This document shows, one piece after another, positions 1 through 12,843 of a DNA stretch of 64,000 nucleotides. Both the position numbers and the translations under genes were made by a program. This DNA is from Verpa conica (taxonomy: Eukaryota > Ascomycota > Pezizomycetes > Pezizales > Morchellaceae): positions 682,001 through 746,000 of the forward strand of contig JAUFSD010000022.1 in NCBI GenBank assembly GCA_033030425.1, in the 5' to 3' direction. The first letter of the stretch is position 1, and each line of letters opens with the position of its first letter. The notes beneath the pieces were generated by a model, which saw only the letters and a list, made by a program, of their open reading frames with translations, ran no database searches and was not told where the DNA came from.

Positions 1-3000
1 GCGGATTGAGGATGCTTTACTTCCAGGGCAGGTTGAGAAGATTCTTAGAGCAGCCATTCAGGAAAGGAATTGGGTCGTGATTGATGCAATTCTGAAGGGC
101 GTGAGAAGAGAGGATACAGAAGATAAAATTCGGGGATTACTAAGCAAGATTTCCGAAATCGTTTTAGAGAGTGATACGGGATGGAGAGGGTGGAGAGCAT
201 TGGTAAGGGCATTGCAGATTGAAAACGGGTTGGTGGGAGCTAAACAAGAGAATTTGTTAAAGAGAATGAAGAAACCTACGGGGGGGAAGCTAGGGGATCA
301 AGCAAGGGAAAAACTATTTATCGGAGAAGTTCTGATGGATAGTGTAGATATTGAGGGCCAAGCAGAGGTGCTCAGTGCTGGGATTAAGGAAATGAGGTGT
401 ACTACCAAAGACTGGGACGGATCTATGGAAAACATTTCTCAAGAAAACCTAGGCGTTATACAGGTAATGGGATTTATAAGCCGATGGATGGGAGTTATAG
501 AGCGGGTCCCGGTGGATATTCGCGTAGAATTCGTGAATGAGTTTCTGAATATGGCGATCAATAGTGTTGGTGCGAACGAAAGTAGGAATTTCACTAGCAG
601 GATTGTGTGGCAAGGTATGCTAGCTAAAGGGATTTCTTATGAGTATCCCGTATTGAAAGGTTTGTTCGTACTCCTATAATGCCGGTTCTTCCAAGTTAAT
701 CATAGGCAAATACAGATGCAATACTTTCTGCGCTTATAAAAAAGCTAGAAACCTGCCTTAGTATATCTGGAGATATCAGCACTTCGTTAGCGAATATTCA
801 GGAAGGTAGAGGTACCGCGATAAATAAATATGATCTAGACTGTTGCGACTTCCTATTAGAAAGTATTGCGAAGTATCCCTTAGAAGCTGTTAGACGGTCA
901 TCTAGGGAAAGAATACTTGATGCTATATTATTGCTGGACACTGCACTCGAGGGAGGGGGGCTACATATAATTATAAGAGAAAGAGTAAAGAGTCTTTTTG
1001 AGAGGCTATGGACATTAGGAAATGCCAGTTCTTTTCTAGTAAGTATAATCACTTTCTTTGTGTAACTACAACTTGAGCAAGAACTAATCTTATATAGGCA
1101 ACAAGTGCCAGTGGGTTTCTGACATGGTCTTTAGGAGAAGGGAGAGAGAAGGTAGAAAGAAGAATACTAAGGTACGTCCATGGATCTTATTTTCGGGAGT
1201 CTCGTTGGGTTTTAATAGGAAAATAGATGTGCATTTGCGACAAAGGAACAAGAACGAAGCCGTGGGTTCTTAAAGAGCCTAATAGAGCTAGCTGAAAGTG
1301 AGCTTCTTTCTGGAAAGCCAAACATAAAGCTAGTGAAGGCCTGCGAAATCATTACCGGAGAGTTCTGGGCAGCTGGTGAGGGAAGTGAGGTCAAAAAGTT
1401 GAGGAAAAATATCCTCGATCAGCTGCATAAATTTATCGAGGCAGGCGAAATAAATGGGGATGTGGTAGGGGCTTGGCGAAAAATTTGGGTACTTGATCGA
1501 GAATCAAGGAATGAAAAAGGTGAGCGTATTGCCTACAGATCTAGATCATCCTTTACTAAAGTTTATCCTTTCTCAAAAGAAGCGTTAGAATTAGCACAAT
1601 ATATCATCGAAAACGTTAAGACAGCGCTCCCGATAATCTTAGGGGCTACAGAGCACATGGAAAAGGGTGTATGGGTAGAAGAGACAGCAAGAGTTGTTGC
1701 GGAAACCATTATGCTACTTTGCGCTTGCACCAGAACTACAGATGAAGCTGTCAATACCACAGCTCTAGTAGTGGGGATGTTAGATTCATGTATGCCTTCG
1801 GTTCTTTGAGCACCCCACCCCTCTCCCTAGGCCCTCGATTTCTTATTTAATGCTTACAACTCAGTAGCATTCGCAAAATATTATAGGTCGGAGATTACTA
1901 TCAGCTACCGTGGAATGGTTTCCGACAACTTAGACCTAGACGCTTACTTAAAATGTGTGGAGGTTGTTGTTGAAGGATGCTTTGCGTTGATAAACGACGG
2001 CGTTATGGGGCCGGGATATTGGGAAACCTTAAAGGTTTTGATCGATAGCGCTAAAAGTCAGCATCTTTCCTCATAAATCTACTATTCTGGCATTTTTTTC
2101 TTGTGTTGTGGTCAAAGCTAACACCTGTGATATAGAACCAGGTGCAGAAGAATCATCTAAGAAGATGACTTACTGCCTTTCGACTGTATTTTCAAGGTTG
2201 GCTCTGAATCTCCCTAAAGTCAAAACAGCTGCCGAATTTCTGGCCGTGGTAGGTTGCATGGATGCCATCCTACGCGAAAAGGTAAACCAATATCTGTCGT
2301 GTTTTATTAAGGCAGTATACTAATCGGAAATGGTCGGTAGACATGGGCGGTGATGCAATACAACATCGACGAAACCCTCGCATCTGTGGCTATTACGTCC
2401 TCTCCTTCCGGACCTCAGTTCCCCCTCATCACAATCAACGCAGATGAAATCTTCCTCCAGTTGTGCAGCCTTTTACGACTGGTCCTATTGCTACATCGCC
2501 GAAGAGTTAGAGGTAGCCGTTACCACCTCGTTATAGCTGCTCTCAAATCTCTACTTCATTGCATCTACAAGCGTAAAACAGCTAGAGAGCGTAAAAAATC
2601 AGAGAAGACCGTCCACCCACCATGGCTTCTACCATCCAAGCAACCTTGTAGTGGCAATTCAGCAATAACAGCTAAAACTCCTGCAATTACTAGAAAATGT
2701 GCTGATAGTTTTAACCGACTCCTAATGACCTTCTGTGAACCTTCAGCATCCTCAGTCCGCAACAGAAAGAAAACCGATGATAATCTTGTCTACAGCCTCA
2801 GGGATCGCGAGAAACGTGAGGTGGCTAGTTGTGCCGGCAGTTTACTCGGTGAAATCTTAAAGGGTAGTTTGGAAGGCGGTTTCGACGGGGATATTACAAT
2901 TAGTATCAATGCAATATTTGAAGTCCTTGGAGCAGAAGGGGTTAAGGGATTCGCCAAGACCGTCAATAGAGAGGGAAGAGCGATGCTTAGAGAATTATGG

Positions 3001-3045
3001 GATGAGTACAATAGGGTTGGAGGAAGAGCGAGTGAGAGATTATGA
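1..3045 (+). CDS. URB2: Urb2/Npa2-family 60S ribosome biogenesis protein, 3' part (5' end outside window)
   Basis: This is the C-terminal ~885 residues of a large helical-repeat nucleolar protein. The family acts in early 27S pre-rRNA processing in pre-60S particles. The frame is open from base 2. My splice model is <2-649, 706-1038, 1098-1171, 1227-1789, 1868-2056, 2136-2281, 2341-3045; all junctions keep phase and every internal stop falls in an intron. The final exon carries the Urb2 C-terminal signature: a TWAVMQYN-like start, the LLHRRRVRG segment, HPPWLLPS, a DREKREVASCAG stretch, and an ending GRAMLRELWDEYNRVGG. The earlier exon has the motif SRERILDAILLLD. The donor at 2057 (GTCAGC) is unusual and the first donor (650 or 668) is ambiguous. 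Family recognition is strong at the C-terminus and weaker upstream. The window edge truncates the gene. Confidence 0.82.
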
Positions 3046-3995
3046 AGGCTATTATATGTATAATACAGGTAATACACTGTCAGCCATTACTCATTAGATA
3101 GACGGTAGTTCGATGATGGCATTCATACTCAAAAAAGTAAATGCTATTTTGCTTTTGAATCTAGTTTGAATTCAGAAAACCCACCAGTCCATTGTTTTAT
3201 AAATGTTAAATCCCAACGTCAGAAAAGCCCAAAAACAATCTCTCTAATAGGTATACAGTATATAGGGGCTATAGAGATCCATAGCGTTAATTAATTATCC
3301 TTGTGTATTATATACGCCGCCAACACTCTAAAATAAAGTAGTAAGAGATTTAAAGAAGGTCTATTTTATAGTATTGCTAGCCAGATTAGTCAGAACCCTA
3401 GAGTCTCTAGTAGAATTAATGCGAAAGTGCACCACCCAGGACTCAAAAATATCATTGGCCCCTTGACATTCTAGCAAAGATTCTGTTAAGCACCGGCCAT
3501 AGAACCCTTACTTGTTAACCCTATTTTCGCAATAATTCTACCGGATACTGTATCACAATGTGAAAGTGAAAGCTACTTTACAAACAGCCACTAAGACCTT
3601 TTAACTACGCCTGTGATAGGATTAGAGAGGAATATGCATATCCAAGCCTTCAAAAGTACCTTTTTAGATGTAGTTTAATGGATATCATCACTAAGGTTTA
3701 ATTATTAAATGCATACCACACTTTAAGTACCTAAGAATTTCAAGCGACTCTACCAATCTCATTTAATATCTTAATGATTGATAGGTACGTACATATATAC
3801 TTCAGTCTATTAGCTACCATAAATACTCTTGCTATGACTAGATATCTTAACTGAAGTAGCAATATGGAAGAGCAAATGAATCCCAATTCAATTCCACACC
3901 AATGCTAAAAGTATAGGCCAACATGTTGGAACACAGTACAAACCCAGACCACCTATCTAGTATATAGTGTGGTGTATGTGTCAAAACCCATTCCA

Positions 3996-4266
3996 CCACC
4001 AGTGGTACTAGAGTACCGGAATTCAGATGCGCATACCACTACTAGGGAATTGAAGACTACTAGCAGTATGGGCTTCTGGGTTTCAGTACCTGGTACATGA
4101 CTAGTTACTAGATATGGTACTATGTACTGGAATTTAGAAGTCCGTACCACCGCTAGTGAACTAGGGACCATCAGTGGTGAATTGCCGCCGGTGATATAGG
4201 TTCTTAATTTCAGTACAATGGAGGTATGGTATCTCTGAATCCCAATACTCTGGTACCACCAGCGGC
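3996..4266. repeat. Imperfect inverted-repeat element, degenerate
   Basis: The arm at 3996-4026 is the inverted complement of 4235-4265 with 24 of 31 positions matching; both contain a GGTACCAC/TAGAGTAC-like core. Between the arms, further GTACCACC and CTAGTG-type words recur in both orientations. This looks like an old, mutated MITE-like or foldback element. No target duplication could be assigned. Confidence 0.45.
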
Positions 4267-4638
4267 AAAATCGCTTTTGGCACATTCACCGCTCTATACC
4301 TGAAATATTATAGTGATCCACAGTTAGCCCACTGGTAGGCTAACATAAATATCTCAAGCATAATTGTGCTTTCAATCCTAATCTAGGCCTTATCTTTCCC
4401 TTTAGACAATAACTCGGGATCAAGATGATTATTTTAGAGAAACAGTCGCTTCATGTATAATAGTAAGCTAGTTATACCACTGATACTCTTTTTGATTGGC
4501 AGACTTTTATGCCTCATTTGAAAGTAGGAAGATCTTTAATTTTAGAACCTAGTATTCCAGGCGGTGGTCCGGTTTTGTACTGTATTCTAGTATGTTGGCC
4601 CATATATCCTTTTATCACCAGTGGAAAAATAATTAACA

Positions 4639-4890
4639 TACTCAGGCGTTTATTAAATACTCGTAGGGAGGTTGCAACCTTAGGCGACACTCAAAATTAT
4701 GTGTGTGGGAGGTAGTAACAATAAAACAAAATGAGAAGACAGCAAACACAATCACAATAACAATATAGATTTATCACAGTAGTTCTAGGTACTATACATA
4801 GCTTATGCTTGGCTTTTTGTATGATTTTGGGGTTTTTCTGTGAAAGGATTTTGGTGAGTTTTGGTGCTGTGTCTTCTCACTATGAGTATT
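4639..4890 (-). mobile_element. TA-target MITE, family A, right end lost
   Basis: The left end TACTCAGGCGTTTATTAAAT is the same terminal repeat seen at 22593-22863. The whole body is the reverse complement of that second copy, including a CAGCACCAAAACTCACC block and the AACAATATAGATTTATCACAG block. Homology stops after GAGTATT near 4890, where the last ~20 bp of the right inverted repeat are missing. There is no coding capacity. A TA dinucleotide at the intact end fits Tc1/mariner-type insertion (inference). Confidence 0.8.
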
Positions 4891-5463
4891 TGGTGCCCCA
4901 TATCGTTTTAGATAATATCTATAATTACCTATTATTTATAGAAGCTAAAGCTAAAGCCTATCTTAATCTATAATAGTTGTATTTACCCCGGCTTAACCGC
5001 TGTAACTAAAGGGGTCCTATTATATCTCACAAAAAAAGAAATCCACTGCCCCGAACGAAGTTACCCTAAACCAAGCGAAGGGTGAAAGAGTATGACGTGT
5101 GTTCTGGTTGACTGCTTCTGTTTATTCAGGGCATAAAATCCCCTCCTGGGTAAAGACCGCTCTAGCAGCATCGTCTCGAGCATAATAATATCATACCACA
5201 ACACAAATACTGTCTCATTGCTCCACAACTCTCTTTATTTACTCCTCGGAAAAACTAACAATTTTATACTACCCACCAGGCACTTATTCACTCAACCCCC
5301 TTCCTAAATCGCACGTGCATTATAAGACCTTGCTCTTATCTATTACACCCTTACCGCATTGCTAAAAAGACGAACCAGGAATAGCTCGAAAGAGGTACAA
5401 CAAATACCGCAAGCTATCAGAAAGAGGGACATAAACACCCTTAAAACAGTCCAATACCCCACC

Positions 5464-8257
5464 TTACAAGAAGTCTGCAGCTCTAACTCTTCCCGTCACC
5501 CGTCCCCCCTGCCCAGCACTCGCAGTAATTGGTCCTTCACTCCTTCCCCTCCCATCCCCATTTCTCCTATACCTTGGCTGACCCCTATCCCTTCCCCCAC
5601 TCCTCTTATAACTATCACCTCCATCTCTCCTACTATCATAACGATCCCACTTCCCAGCGCCTTTACCCCTACTAGGGCTACGAGACGGTAGAGGGCTCCT
5701 ACTCCGGCTTCTACTGTCGGCCGGTGTAGGGCTCCGCCGTCTACTTCGCAGTGGCGGGGAGTAACTGTCTCGTCTAGCTTTGATGGAACGTTTTGGAGAT
5801 GGGGATCGAGTTATGTTATGAGAACGAGCTCGGCTATGACTAACAGAGGAGTAGCTACGGCCTCTAACCGAGGCTTTTCGAGAGCGGCCGCCAGTAGAGG
5901 ATAGGTAGGACCTAGAGCGCCGCCTCCCTCGGGATTCTCCGGCTTCCTTATTCACTGGGGTGTATGACCGAGACCTATACCTTGAGCTCCGAGAGTCCTT
6001 GGACAGAGTCCTTTCTCGCTTTACCCTATTTGTGTATGGTGACAATGATCGACTTCGGGAGCGTGAATAAGATTTTGACCTATCTGAATAGGAATCATAG
6101 CTCTTGCTACGACTACGACTACTTCTAGAATCTGCACTGACAGATCTTGTATAGTTCGCCTTCCCTTTCCCCTTCACTATTACTCTTTCCCTACTCCGGC
6201 TCCTTGATCGGCTATCGTATGTCCTTGAACGAGATTGAGATCTCGAGCGTGAACTCCCAGTATAAGATGAATAGCTCGATCTTGAACTAACTGAGTTCGT
6301 GTCTGACATGTCGTCCTTAGTGGGGGGAGGTGGGGCAATGGCTGTCTGTGCTACCACGTTGTTCTTAAGGTGCTCTCTCATATCTTCTGTAACACTGCCC
6401 ATACCAATACTAGTGAAGTAATTGATAGAAAATCTGGTGTTCCGTGGGTTGTCCTTGGGGAACAGTCCTACAAATGCATCCTGGAGAAATGGATCCTTCA
6501 GTCTTTCTTGCAACTTTTTCAGTCCCATACATTCCGCCAAGTCCTGGAAAAGAATTTTGACGAAAATACGGGACGACGATGTAGTCTCTTCCTCGTTGAC
6601 ATGGACGACAGAGAGGACGTGCCAGCCCAGCGCATCACTAGATAGCTGGTGCCCGAAAAAGCGCGCGATGTTTCGAAGACGGTTGGTCTCATATCTATGA
6701 ATCGTGTCGTAATAAGTTCGAAAACAGTCCTCAAATAACTCGGTCCAAAGTCGATTCAATTTTGCAAACCGTTCTCCAATTAGGCCGTAGAATTTACTGT
6801 ATGTGCGTTCTTGGGAACAACACTCAATGACCATCAAACAAAGCTCCTTTTCTAATCCAGGAGGAAGCGTAACCTGAATAAAACTGTCAGCTCTCATTTC
6901 CCTAACAACAAGATGAATGAATCCATACCTTCATAAGTTTATGACAACATTCCTCAAAGTCAACCGAAGACATGATAGTAAGATAGATTGTTCTTCGGAG
7001 GTTAACCAAATTGGTATTAGTTTGATCCTGAATCTCGATTTTTTTATCCTCCTGTCTTTCCTCATCATCATCATCACCACTACTATCATCATCCCCCTCT
7101 TCATCGCTTCCGTCCTCACTACCCTCTCCTAAAATCTCTGCTTTCGTCTTTTTGTAAAGTTCCTCATGTTCCTCCCAGTCAGGGTCAAATTTAAACACGT
7201 TCAAGCCATCGATAGTGTCAATCTCATCATCCAGTTCGGTCCTATGCGTAATCTGATCCTCCTCTTCGACCAGGTCGAGTTCTTCTCTTACGATTGGGTG
7301 ATCCTTATACTTGTCCTTTCGGACTTGAAATAGAACTTCAATCATATACTGAATGCGCTTGTCGATAGTAGCCTCGTGAAGAATCGTTCTGAACTGTTCG
7401 TAAACGGCGTTATTCGCCCTGGGTGACATTTCCTCGAGGTGAGCACCAACTTCTCTCATCAAACCCACAGCAATCTCCACGGAGTCATCAGTCGGCTTGT
7501 TCAGAAGAAGCATAAGAATCTCGATGGCCAATATCTCATTGGCAACCTGCTGGTTGCAAAGATGTGCAATAAAGGTGGTACTACTAAGACAAACTGCTTT
7601 GTCATTTCTTTTAAATGCTTTCCGAAATTGAACTACTAGCCTATTAAGTAGCAGTTCTCCAACTTGAGGTAGCTTTGTATTGACAATAGCAGTCATAGCG
7701 GCGTAGATAGCGGTGAATGGTAAAGAAGCAGCCTGTGCTTTCATGATAGACCTGCAGTAAAGCCCCCTACCACGGATCAAATTCTCCCCAAAAAGCTCCG
7801 GAACAATGTGCTTGATGTTAGAAACGTTGACCTTGTTAATCAATCCATTAATGCTTTTCTTCAAAGCCTCCCATGCCATGCGCTGGTACTCCTTAGAGTT
7901 CTTGTCGGTGATCTGCGCCTGCAAAGCTCGTAGACGGGCGGGAGGAATATATGTACCACCAGATCTCATCGATAAGAGCTTCTCATATTCAGCTTTCGGG
8001 TCGAGTTTCGGCTTCTCCTGTTCCTTCTCAGCCTCCCGCTGGCGTATTCGCTCGGCAAGCTGTCGTTCGCGTTCCATCGCACGCTGGGGATCAATATCTG
8101 GAAGTGATGGACCTAAACGGGCAGGGCCGCGTGGAGGAGAGCGGTAGCGACGAGGGGAAGGAGATCGAGAGGATGGTGACCATTTGCGCTTGCTTGTGCT
8201 AGACTGAGGAGGAGGCGATGGAAGGCGAACGACGGATTGAACAACTACGTCCTCCAT
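5464..8257 (-). CDS. CWC22: Pre-mRNA-splicing factor CWC22
   Basis: Two exons: 8257-6929 and 6873-5464, separated by a 55-nt GT-AG intron; product 912 aa. CWC22 is a spliceosome component that escorts eIF4A3 in animals and is needed for the Prp2-driven activation step. The first exon encodes a proline/serine-rich N-terminus, the MIF4G domain (about residues 130-340, with [14 protein letters not shown] and an [13 protein letters not shown] helix) and an acidic [15 protein letters not shown] linker. The intron splits the MA3 domain, which is diagnostic: [10 protein letters not shown], then [56 protein letters not shown] and [17 protein letters not shown]. The last ~270 residues are an extensive RS/SR-repeat tail, as in many non-yeast orthologues. 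I chose the ATG at 8257 because it begins the conserved-length product; an in-frame ATG lies 39 nt upstream. Confidence 0.95.
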
Positions 8258-9366
8258 TACTCTGGGGTGATGGGTATTAACAGTAGATAGATACAATTAT
8301 GTCCCCGTTGGATAGTAGATTAAAGGTAGTGCAGTTGGTATTCGGCACTGTGGCAGATTGTACGATGATTGAATGATGTTGAAGGGGAGTGATAGAATAT
8401 TTAGGTGAGCTTTCTGCGCGTCGCGTGGTGTTAATTAGTCATATATATATGATTATAACCTAACCCTTGTATTATGGACAACATCACGAGAGAGCCTTCT
8501 TCACTTGCTATGTATGAGATTTTGGGGCTTCATCAAATCTACGTTTGCTAACGTAGATTTTTCCTTTAAAGGATTCCATAGTATACTAACAACTTCAATT
8601 TATTAGTATCTAATCCTTAGGAAATAACCTGATATCTAGGGTCTCTGCGGAGAAAAAAAGAGCACATCACCTATGTAGCATAGGTAATTTTAATAAAACT
8701 GATAGAGACTCATTCGTTTCTCTATTTGTGTGTTGTTTACTCTTGAGTTTTCTCTCCACTCCGGACTCCCTTATCCTCCCACAACTTGTGATGTAGTCCC
8801 TTTTATTGAAGGCGAGAATAATATATTGATGTATAATTTGAAGATATTAGGGAATAACCTTTTTGTAGCAATTTATCTCTACCCTCCTCTTAAGTCGCTA
8901 GAGTACTCACTAGTCCCATAATTTCCCCAAAATAGCCCAGATATCAATGAAAAGGGACACAAAAGAATCATAATTAAAATAATCCCCAAAAATGACTTGG
9001 TAAGATACCTAAGATCGTGTTTACAGTACGGGACTAGCTCGGTATATCAACTCAGGGAACCTTATTGATCTAGTAAGTCGGCTCTAGCTAGTAGCTGCGT
9101 ATAGAGAGAAGGAGGCAAAAGGGGCCTCAAACTCATAAGTACAGTACCAAAAAGAGGGGTGGGATCAGGATAGTTCTCCCGCCAATACACTAGCGATATG
9201 GGAGAGATACGGTATTGATACAGTAATATACCTCAATTACTGATTTAATTTGGCATTTGTGAATAAATTCCATAGTGCTATGGCAGTAAATTCAGCCCAT
9301 TTTTTCATACTGTAGGTCTGTAGATATATCACCTACAATTTGGACCATATTCGGGCCTACAAGTAT
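8258..9366. other. CWC22 upstream region and AT-rich spacer
   Basis: It contains the presumed promoter and leader of CWC22. A small perfect hairpin lies at 8535-8560: 11-bp arms AAATCTACGTT/AACGTAGATTT around a 4-nt loop. No ORF with a recognisable domain is present. Confidence 0.6.
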
Positions 9367-10130
9367 TGTATGTTAACAAATTAAACCGTACATTGGCTGC
9401 AACAACACACTACTGGGTGTAATTGTACGGTGTCTTATTATATGTAGGTGAACCGATAGTGTTCTATTCTTAGTCCCAGAACACCATTATATACAGCAAT
9501 GAGGCACTCATAGCGTGCCTTCTCCTACCGTGGCCGGCCTCCCGCTTACACATACGGGAGCCACGTAATCTCATTACCACGCACTCGGCCCGAGTAGCCT
9601 CGGCCTTGCCGTTACACTGGGTATAGCTAAGCCTGTAACAACCACAAAAAAAGATAAAAACCTGGAATAAAGTAAAGAATAAGAAATCAGTATTCAGTGA
9701 TGCACTCTATATAGTATATGGGGTCAAGTGATCATTCAGTTTCTCTGAATTATTAATATTGTCAGAGGGCTAAAAATGCGAAAACGTAACACTTCTCAAC
9801 AACAGATCAACAAATGAAAAATTTAATGATTCTTAGTTAAGTATCTAAACTTAGGACCATAAAGATTACAATCATGCAATAAAATAATTTTTGTCTACAT
9901 GCTAAAGTACATAACTCCACAAGTATCTTTACAGTTGCCTAGCCAATTTGAGCCACTCCCCCCACACTTCCTTCCCTATTCTTTTTCTATATGAAGCAAA
10001 TATCTCAAAAGAACTACCTATTTGCTTTTCTACCATGATTATAAGTGCCTTTGTGTTGAGTTGTTGGTGATTGTTATATTTTATACATCTCAGGTTGGTT
10101 GCCATGTACGGTTTAATTTGTTAACGTACA
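9367..10130. mobile_element. ~764-bp non-autonomous DNA transposon with 26-bp terminal inverted repeats
   Basis: The left terminus at 9367-9392 and the right terminus at 10105-10130 are inverted copies matching at 25 of 26 positions, with core GTTAACAAATTAAACCGTAC. Subterminal sequence also shows weak inverted similarity. The inner DNA has no long ORF and no transposase motif, so it would depend on an enzyme encoded elsewhere. The flanks share a possible AT dinucleotide, but a target duplication is not certain. It lies between CWC22 and PRP31. Confidence 0.75.
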
Positions 10131-10965
10131 ATATTTCTTGAAAACTTTTCTAGTTTTCTAGTTATTTTTGATTTTTGATTCATATTATAGTTAAAAGGCT
10201 TCCTCTCCTTTCCCACCATCCCTATTTAGAGATTTGACTAGAGGGATCGCCTGGGATTTTAGACCTGTAAGCGATAAAGGAAATGCTAGTGGTACCTTCC
10301 ATTTGACCGACCAATCACTTTCCTACCTCCCGAAGCTTCACTTGGTACCCGGAATCCCTAAATAAATATAAAAAAACTAACCTTTTTATTATCAATATAA
10401 GTTCATCCTATAGTGACTATTTAGCAAGAAGAATTTAAGAATGGGTTATGGATTATAGATAATTTATATTTACACATGCCTGCATAAGTTTCAAAAAAAA
10501 CGCGAGTGGGTTGTATGACCGGGTATAGAAAAGAAACTATGGTATAGCAGTCTTTGGTTTGGCTGGGTAGTGTGACACGCATCCATGAATGGGGTTGGGT
10601 TTTATATTTCCATCAAATAATTCCATTCATTCTGTCTACGCTTACAATTCTTTGTAACTACATCATTGCAAACCTTCTACTGCTAAAGATACCGACAACG
10701 GCACGATATTTGTTAACACAATTATGGATACGAAAACAAGACAGAAAGAAAAGGAACTTGTACCGTTTGAGAAAGAATACCACTAGTGTCCATCTTACCC
10801 CTACTGCTGCTTCTAAATACACACGGTAGTTCAAGTTCTTGGGGGAAATGTTCCAACTTTTCTTGGACCGGTTTACCAAAAACCACGAAGGGTGTACTGG
10901 GAGCTGCAAAAATATTTGCCTTCTACAATACCAACTCAATTTCTCGAGTTTCTCTACAGCTCCCA
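10131..10965. other. Spacer downstream of PRP31
   Basis: AT-rich DNA that probably contains the PRP31 3' UTR near its right end. The short ORFs here are unconvincing. Nothing else recognised. Confidence 0.6.
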
Positions 10966-12843
10966 TCAACCTTTTCTAGGCAGCGCAGGTGGTAACATCA
11001 ATCCTTTACTCTTCCCAGTATCGATCTTCTTGCTTGGAAGTGTACTCGTACCACCGCCAACCATGCTGAAGGTTCCACCCGCAAAGTATCGATCCTCCTC
11101 AGCAGCAGCCTTTCTCTTTCTCTCAGCAGCCACCTTAGGATCAATCAACTCAATACCTTGCACTGGTGTGAAGGCCAAACTACTAGAGGTGCCACTAGGT
11201 CCTGCTCCGCCAAATGTACTTTTTCCACCCAAAGCAGCAAGACCTGGTCCAGTAGATGATCGAGAACCAAGAATTGATTGCGCACCTCCGATTTTTGACT
11301 GGGTTCCACTAGCAGGGCCCGAGGTACCCCACCCCGGATTGTATTTCCCAAGTTTTGCACGAGTGCGCTGGTCAACCTGTAGTGCTCGAATTCGTCCTGT
11401 TTGTTCCTGGCCGATCATTCCAAGTCCTCGCGTACTATCGCCGGTCCCATATCCAGTTTCTTCTTCCTGCCTTCCAAAAGCCATACGATTCTGCGCTTTC
11501 CGAAGATCTGTCATTGCTGTAGCTTCTTTTGCTTTTCTCGCCCTTCTTCCTCCACGCTTACGGGCTGGTTTATCATCAGGTGCCGGTAAAGCTTTAGGTC
11601 CTTTGTTTGGTGGGGGTATGGTGAGTTTCTCTAGTTTCTCGAGAACCTGTTCTTTGAGGTCTTCGCCCTGAGATCCGTCAGTTGAGGAGTGAGAGAAGTC
11701 AACACGGGCAGCCAGAATCAGCTTCGCGGAAACAATGCGCATAGCTTGTTTTTTCAGATCTGTTGGAATGTTCCGGATGATAGAGGAGTTGAATAGATAT
11801 CCCTGTTGACGAATTCCGATATTTGTTGCCAACCCAGCTTGGGTTTGACGTTTTGAACCCAGAGCCGGGATGTTACAGGCTGGAGTGGCAGCAAGGCCTC
11901 TCAATCCACCCGCAAAGTTGATGAGCTGTGCAGCAGTCTGGGAGCCAACAATGGCAGACGTATTTGGTGCAAAAATAGACATGCGAGATTCAACGTATGC
12001 GGTTATTGTTCTTTTTGCACTGTCGAGGGCTTGGGTCATTTCACAAGCCCTCACTATTACTGCAAGCTCCTTCTCGGATAAATCGCGGCCAGACGTTGTC
12101 GTAGCCTCAACAGTAACAATCATCAAAGTTGGGCCATCCAGGAAAGCACGTAAGCGATTCCCATTCCGAGCTTCGAGGGACTTGATATCCAAGTCATTAC
12201 CAATGATAGAGACGGTTTTAGCATAATCCAGTGGGTTCGTGACTAGATTCTCTAGCTCAGGGAACCGAACAACATAATGGTCGCGGATAAACTTGTGTAC
12301 AAGAATGATCTCGTTATCAATAGAGACGGCGTGAGCGTTAGATTGAACTAGAAGCTTGTATTCTGGGTTGTCTTCGACGCTTCCTTGAGGTCCTGTAGAG
12401 GGTGGGAGAGACTTGTAGTGTTCAATTCGCTATTCAAAACCCAGATAGTCAGCAATACCCTAGGTACGATATAAGAAGGCAAATACTAAAAGACTTACCT
12501 CTAACACAGGTTCGAGAACTTTCATCAGCCCAGCTACACTCCTGACATCATCCACACCACCCAACTGCATCTTCTCCACTTTTGCTTTCCTTGCCTCTTC
12601 ATCGTCATCATCTGCCAGCTCTGATCCACTACGCGTAGTAACCGTAGTCGTACCCCCCATATCCTCATCATCATCTCCATCCTCTTTGTCGGTATCTAGT
12701 TCTAGAAAGTCGCGTGATTTGTTACGATGAGCTCTACTTTCGGGGGAGTGCGACGTTCCATCTCCTGTGTCGAAATCCTCGTCTTCGTTTTCTGATTCGT
12801 TAAAGTCGGCCAAAAGATCTGCAGCTAAAGAAGATTCTGCCAT
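10966..12843 (-). CDS. PRP31: U4/U6 snRNP protein Prp31
   Basis: Two exons, 12843-12499 and 12429-10966, with a 69-nt intron (donor GTAAGT); 602 aa. Prp31 binds the 15.5K-U4 snRNA complex and bridges U4/U6 with U5 in the tri-snRNP. The acidic N-terminus (NESENEDEDFDTGDG) precedes a coiled region with IEHYKSLPPS. It then reads HKFIRDHYVVRFPELE and the Nop domain (about residues 200-340) with ALDSAKRTITAYVESRMS, FAPNTSAIVGSQTAAQL and GGLRGLAATPACNIPALGSK. A basic KPARKRGGRRARKAKE segment and the RMAFGRQEEETGYG Prp31 C-terminal block follow. Length and domain order match the family. It sits on the same strand as CWC22, 2.7 kb upstream of it. Confidence 0.96.

Larger units (their letters stand above)
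3046..5463. other. AT-rich intergenic spacer with repeat relics
   Basis: About 2.4 kb between the convergent 3' ends of URB2 and CWC22. No ORF has a recognisable domain; short ORFs such as the one at 3953-4285 lie inside repeats. The spacer holds an imperfect inverted repeat (3996-4266) and a truncated MITE (4639-4890), described separately. The rest is low-complexity A+T-rich DNA. Confidence 0.7.

Noticed and set aside
10892..11671. 259-codon plus-strand ORF
   Set aside because: It is the antisense shadow of PRP31 exon 2; the minus-strand product has clear homology and the plus frame is low-complexity Pro/Ser.
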